9,768 nt of DNA, from contig DASZCR010000218.1 of the NCBI GenBank assembly GCA_035942915.1, positions 1-9,768 on the forward strand, written 5' to 3'. Positions 7,704 to 9,768 of the stretch are shown in pieces (the first letter of the stretch is position 1; every line of letters starts with the position of its first letter). The notes beneath the pieces are model-generated. The model had not been told where the DNA came from and searched no databases. It saw only the letters and a list, made by a program, of their open reading frames with translations. The position numbers and the translations under genes were made by a program. Origin of the DNA: DASZCR01 sp035942915. Its GTDB lineage: Bacteria > Acidobacteriota > Blastocatellia > Pyrinomonadales > Pyrinomonadaceae.

Positions 7704-8580
7704 ACTCGTCCTCTCGCTGTTCATCCTGACGGCCGCCCTCGTCTCTGCTTCGTGCGCCGGTGAAGGACGAACGACCGCCGAGCAGCCGTCTCAACCGACG
7801 TCAGCGCAACAGTCTCAAACATCTTCTCAACAGACGCGCCCGGCGGGCGTGCTAAGAGTCTGTGCCGACCCGAACAACCTTCCTTTCTCGAACGAGCGGG
7901 GCGAGGGTTTCGAGAACAAACTGGCCGAGTTGCTCGCAGACGACATGCACGCGGAGCTTCGTTATACGTGGTGGGCGCAGCGTCGCGGCTTCTTCCGCAA
8001 CACGTTGAGGGCGGGCGAGTGCGACGTGGTCTTGGGCGTCCCCGCGAGTTTCGAGTTGGCTTTGACGACCGCGCCCTACTATCGCTCCTCCTACGCCTTC
8101 GTCTACCGCAAAGACCGCCGCCTGAATCTGCGCTCGTTCGACGATGCGCAGTTGCACAAGCTGAAGATTGGCGTGCAGGTCGTCGGCGACGACGGCGCGA
8201 ACACGCCCCCCGCGCACGCGCTCGCCGCACGCGGCATGATTGAGAACATCAAGGGCTACACGGTCTACGGCGACTATTCGCGGCCAGACCCGACGGCACG
8301 TATCGTCGAGGCGGTGGCGCGGGGCGAGGTCGATGTCGGGATAGTCTGGGGGCCGCAGGCCGGTTACTTCGCGCGTCGCCAGCGCGTCGCGCTCGAAGTC
8401 GTGCCCGTCTCGCCGCAGATTGACCTGCCGTTTCTCCCCTTCGTCTACGACATCTCGATGGGCGTCCGGCGCGGCGACGACGCCCTGCTCGCCACGCTCG
8501 AACAGTTCCTCGAACGCCGCCGCCCGGACATCGAACGCCTCCTCGACGACTACGGCGTCCCGCGCGTCGGTCACGAGTGA
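7684..8580 (+). CDS. xoxJ: XoxJ/MxaJ-like periplasmic binding protein associated with quinoprotein dehydrogenase
   Basis: 298 residues. The ATG at 7684 lies inside the end of the dehydrogenase gene (20-nt overlap) with AAGGGAGG at 7668-7675 and an 8-nt spacer, so the two are translationally linked. The N-terminal hydrophobic stretch ends VSASC with Cys24, a loose lipobox, followed by a Gln/Ser/Thr-rich linker to about residue 53. The type-2 solute-binding fold begins at LRVCADPNNLPFSNERGEGFENKLAELLA (split as LRVCADPNNLPFS and GFENKLAELLA, about 57-85), the hallmark of the quinoprotein-associated family, and continues with ECDVVLGVP and EVDVGIVWGPQAGYF. In known clusters XoxJ/MxaJ is needed for an active dehydrogenase and is thought to help assemble or activate it rather than to feed an ABC transporter; no transporter genes are nearby. 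Gene order F-J-G matches mxaFJG rather than the xoxFGJ order of Methylorubrum. Confidence 0.87.
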   Translation: MSSRFPELVLSLFILTAALVSASCAGEGRTTAEQPSQPTSAQQSQTSSQQTRPAGVLRVCADPNNLPFSNERGEGFENKLAELLADDMHAELRYTWWAQRRGFFRNTLRAGECDVVLGVPASFELALTTAPYYRSSYAFVYRKDRRLNLRSFDDAQLHKLKIGVQVVGDDGANTPPAHALAARGMIENIKGYTVYGDYSRPDPTARIVEAVARGEVDVGIVWGPQAGYFARRQRVALEVVPVSPQIDLPFLPFVYDISMGVRRGDDALLATLEQFLERRRPDIERLLDDYGVPRVGHE

Positions 8581-8587
8581 GAAGACA

Positions 8588-8657
8588 GGTGATAAGTGAT
8601 AGGTGATGGGTGATAGGTGATAGGTGATGGGTGATAAGAAGAGTGTGATGGGTGATG
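8588..8657. repeat. Heptameric tandem repeat array, forward orientation (GGTGATA family)
   Basis: Seven contiguous 7-bp units occupy 8588-8636, using GGTGATA four times, GGTGATG twice and AGTGATA once. A diverged unit (AGAAGAG) follows, then TGTGATG and GGTGATG to 8657. The array fills most of the 103-nt gap after xoxJ and starts 7 nt after its stop codon. It resembles the short tandemly repeated heptamers known from cyanobacteria and seen in other high-repeat bacterial genomes. It is non-coding here: the next gene's ribosome-binding site is at 8673-8680. Confidence 0.93.
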
Positions 8658-8683
8658 CGTCGTGTGGTGAACAGGAGGGAAAG

Positions 8684-9313
8684 ATGACGGCGAACAGAAA
8701 CAGTGAGACGGCTCGGAAGCGGGTTTCACCCATCACCCATCACCTATCACTTATCACCCGTTCCCTATCACTTATCACCTTCTTTTGCTTCGTCGTTTTC
8801 GCGGTTTCGTGTGAGAGGGAGGAGCGGGGGTTTCGTGTCGAGCCGCCGTCGTCGGCGCGCGTCAACACGATTCGGCAGACGGAACTTCAGCCGGGCACGC
8901 CTATCCCTGCGGCGCAAACCGTCAACGAGTATGAGGAGAATGCCTTTGCCGTCTCGGAGGGAAAGCGTCTCTACGAGTGGTACAACTGCGTCGGGTGTCA
9001 CGCGCGCGGCGGGGGCGGCATGGGGCCGCCCTTGATGGATGAGAAATGGATTTACGGCAGCGACCCGGCGCAGGTCTTTGCCACCATTGTCGAAGGGCGT
9101 CCGAACGGGATGCCGTCGTTTCGCGGCAAAGTGCCGGACTATCAGGTGTGGCAACTCGTCGCCTACGTGCGCTCGATGAGCGGACAGGTGTCGAAGGACG
9201 TAGCCTCCGGGCGCGACGACAACATGAGCACGAAGAAGCCTGAGCAGGCGACCGAGGTGATGACGCCGACACCTTCGGCCGGTGTGCCGAAGTCTGCGGA
9301 GATGCCGAAGTGA
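8684..9313 (+). CDS. xoxG: Mono-haem cytochrome c, XoxG-like electron acceptor, probable lipoprotein
   Basis: 209 residues from the ATG at 8684, chosen because AGGAGGGA (8673-8680) is ideally placed; an upstream in-frame GTG at 8624 lies in the repeat array and has no such site. The leader has a basic n-region (TARKR), the heptad-derived SPITHHL/SLITRSL segment, then a hydrophobic core ending FAVSC with Cys43 as likely lipidated residue. The class I cytochrome domain spans about 84-168: haem-binding CVGCH at 102-106 and probable axial Met143 in NGMPSF, then a C-terminal helix PDYQVWQLVAYVRSM. A Lys/Thr/Pro-rich tail of about 40 residues follows. By position after xoxF and xoxJ it is the expected electron acceptor of the dehydrogenase, but similarity to characterised XoxG or MxaG cannot be judged by eye. 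It overlaps coxB by 4 nt, consistent with passing electrons to that oxidase. Confidence 0.85.
   Translation: MTANRNSETARKRVSPITHHLSLITRSLSLITFFCFVVFAVSCEREERGFRVEPPSSARVNTIRQTELQPGTPIPAAQTVNEYEENAFAVSEGKRLYEWYNCVGCHARGGGGMGPPLMDEKWIYGSDPAQVFATIVEGRPNGMPSFRGKVPDYQVWQLVAYVRSMSGQVSKDVASGRDDNMSTKKPEQATEVMTPTPSAGVPKSAEMPK
8724..8779. repeat. Heptameric tandem repeat array, inverted orientation, inside xoxG
   Basis: Eight 7-bp units on the reverse pattern (TATCACC, CATCACC, TATCACT, with one diverged CGTTCCC at 8759-8765 and one TTTCACC at the left edge). Read as DNA it is the reverse complement of the array 67 nt upstream. It lies in frame within codons 14-32 of the cytochrome c gene. Because three heptamers equal seven codons, the peptide has a 7-residue period (SPITHHL, SLITRSL, SLIT). 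It supplies most of the region leading into the signal-peptide hydrophobic core. Confidence 0.92.
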
Positions 9314-9768
9314 AGGACAGCAGACAGGAGTCGAGAGCCGGGAGCCGGGCGCGGCGCGAGCGTGGTGCGTCGCGCGTCTTCGCGCTCGTTCCTTGTTGCT
9401 TGTTCCTTTCGTCTTCTCAATCGGCGCTCGCACCTGCCGGGCCGCAGGCGGGGCGCATCGGCGGGCATTGGTGGTTGATGCTCTACACGCTGACGGGCGT
9501 CTTTCTGCTCGTGATGTTGGTGCTGCTCTCGGCCGTGCTGCGTGCGCGGCGGCAGCGCGCTCTCTCGCAGGGAGACGAGCCGGAGACGCGACCCGACCCG
9601 GCGCGTGAACGACGGATGATGAGAGTCGTCGTCGCCAGTGTCGCTGCGACGGTCGTCGTGCTGTTCGTGCTGTTGGTGTCGAGCTTTCTCACCGGCCGTT
9701 CGCTCGCCTCGATTGCTGTGGGCGAGGACGTGATGACGGTCAAGGTGACGGGGCATCAGTGGTGGTGG
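9310..9768 (+). CDS. coxB: Cytochrome c oxidase subunit II, 3'-truncated
   Basis: 153 codons run open to the window edge. GTG at 9310 overlaps the cytochrome stop (GTGA, 4-nt overlap), and GGAG at 9298-9301 sits 8 nt upstream, so the start is well supported. An Arg-rich n-region is followed by FALVPCCLFLSSSQSALA, a cleavable signal peptide with likely cleavage after residue 41. Transmembrane helix 1 is about 54-77 (WWLMLYTLTGVFLLVMLVLL) and helix 2 about 105-127. The final visible residues TVKVTGHQWWW are the start of the conserved aromatic patch that receives electrons from cytochrome c in COX2 proteins. The CuA-binding residues and any fused cytochrome domain lie beyond the edge. Subunit II is the docking subunit of haem-copper oxidases, so its place directly after a cytochrome c suggests that this operon encodes its own terminal oxidase, probably with subunit I next. 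Confidence 0.92.
   Translation, partial: MKDSRQESRAGSRARRERGASRVFALVPCCLFLSSSQSALAPAGPQAGRIGGHWWLMLYTLTGVFLLVMLVLLSAVLRARRQRALSQGDEPETRPDPARERRMMRVVVASVAATVVVLFVLLVSSFLTGRSLASIAVGEDVMTVKVTGHQWWW
9328..9348. repeat. Heptamer repeat tract (GAGCCGG type) in coxB
   Basis: Three contiguous 7-bp units: GAGTCGA (9328-9334), GAGCCGG (9335-9341) and GAGCCGG (9342-9348). They encode part of the Arg-rich n-region of the coxB signal peptide. The sequence differs from the GGTGATA arrays upstream, but the unit length is the same. Confidence 0.75.
9388..9408. repeat. Heptamer repeat tract (GTTCCTT type) in coxB
   Basis: Three contiguous 7-bp units: GTTCCTT, GTTGCTT and GTTCCTT. They encode VPCCLFL, most of the hydrophobic core of the coxB signal peptide. 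This is a third heptamer type within 820 bp. Confidence 0.8.

Larger units (their letters stand above)
8587..8780 (+). promoter_or_regulatory. Predicted long RNA hairpin enclosing the xoxG translation start
   Basis: Bases 8587-8636 can pair with 8731-8780. I count 45 Watson-Crick and 3 G-U pairs out of 50, with mismatches only at 8604/8763 and 8636/8731. The 94-nt loop (8637-8730) carries AGGAGGGA (8673-8680) and the ATG (8684). A shorter alternative register pairs TGTGATGGGTGATG (8644-8657) with 8731-8744. The stem begins 7 nt beyond the xoxJ stop, so a ribosome finishing xoxJ would touch its base. The pairing is seen directly; regulation is inference. Confidence 0.6.

Noticed and set aside
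7852..8736. Minus-strand open frame with a repeated SPITYHL peptide
   Set aside because: The repeat peptide is only the heptamer array read on the other strand; the remainder is antisense to xoxJ.
8588..8779. CRISPR array
   Set aside because: Units are 7 bp, contiguous, without spacers, and present in opposite orientations.

Overview
The window is GC-rich, Gram-negative DNA, most likely from the Acidobacteriota (perhaps Blastocatellia). The grounds are a TonB receptor with an N-terminal carboxypeptidase-regulatory-like domain, a secreted creatininase-family protein, probable lipoproteins, and G-rich heptameric tandem repeats. This placement is inference; no rRNA or other taxonomic marker is present.

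Layout: (1) 2-2284, the 3' part of an hrpB-type helicase gene cut by the left edge. (2) 2339-3160, an exported creatininase-family amidohydrolase. (3) 3200-5530 on the minus strand, a TonB-dependent outer-membrane receptor converging on (2). (4) 5531-5831, a 300-bp divergent control region with a small hairpin, a near-perfect 69-bp palindrome, and a TTGACA promoter whose spacer holds a perfect 7-2-7 dyad. (5) 5832 to the right edge, a tightly packed operon: a PQQ dehydrogenase of XoxF type with the lanthanide-associated Asp-x-Asp pair, an XoxJ/MxaJ-type binding protein, a mono-haem cytochrome c in the XoxG position, and cytochrome c oxidase subunit II, which runs off the edge. The coxB start is a GTG overlapping the cytochrome stop codon.

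The operon reads as a short respiratory chain: alcohol (probably methanol) is oxidised by the PQQ enzyme, electrons pass to the cytochrome c, then to a terminal oxidase encoded in the same transcript. The first three products each have a Cys right after the signal-peptide hydrophobic core, so they may all be membrane-tethered lipoproteins. The divergent TonB receptor could supply a lanthanide chelate, PQQ or another cofactor, but its substrate cannot be read from sequence.

The most unusual structure lies at the xoxJ/xoxG junction. Seven perfect tandem heptamers (GGTGATA type) lie just after the xoxJ stop, and their reverse-complement array lies inside the xoxG signal-peptide codons. Together they can form an approximately 50-bp RNA stem whose loop carries the xoxG ribosome-binding site and start codon. 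The coxB signal peptide is also written in two other heptamer types, so two successive genes have leader peptides made from heptad repeats.
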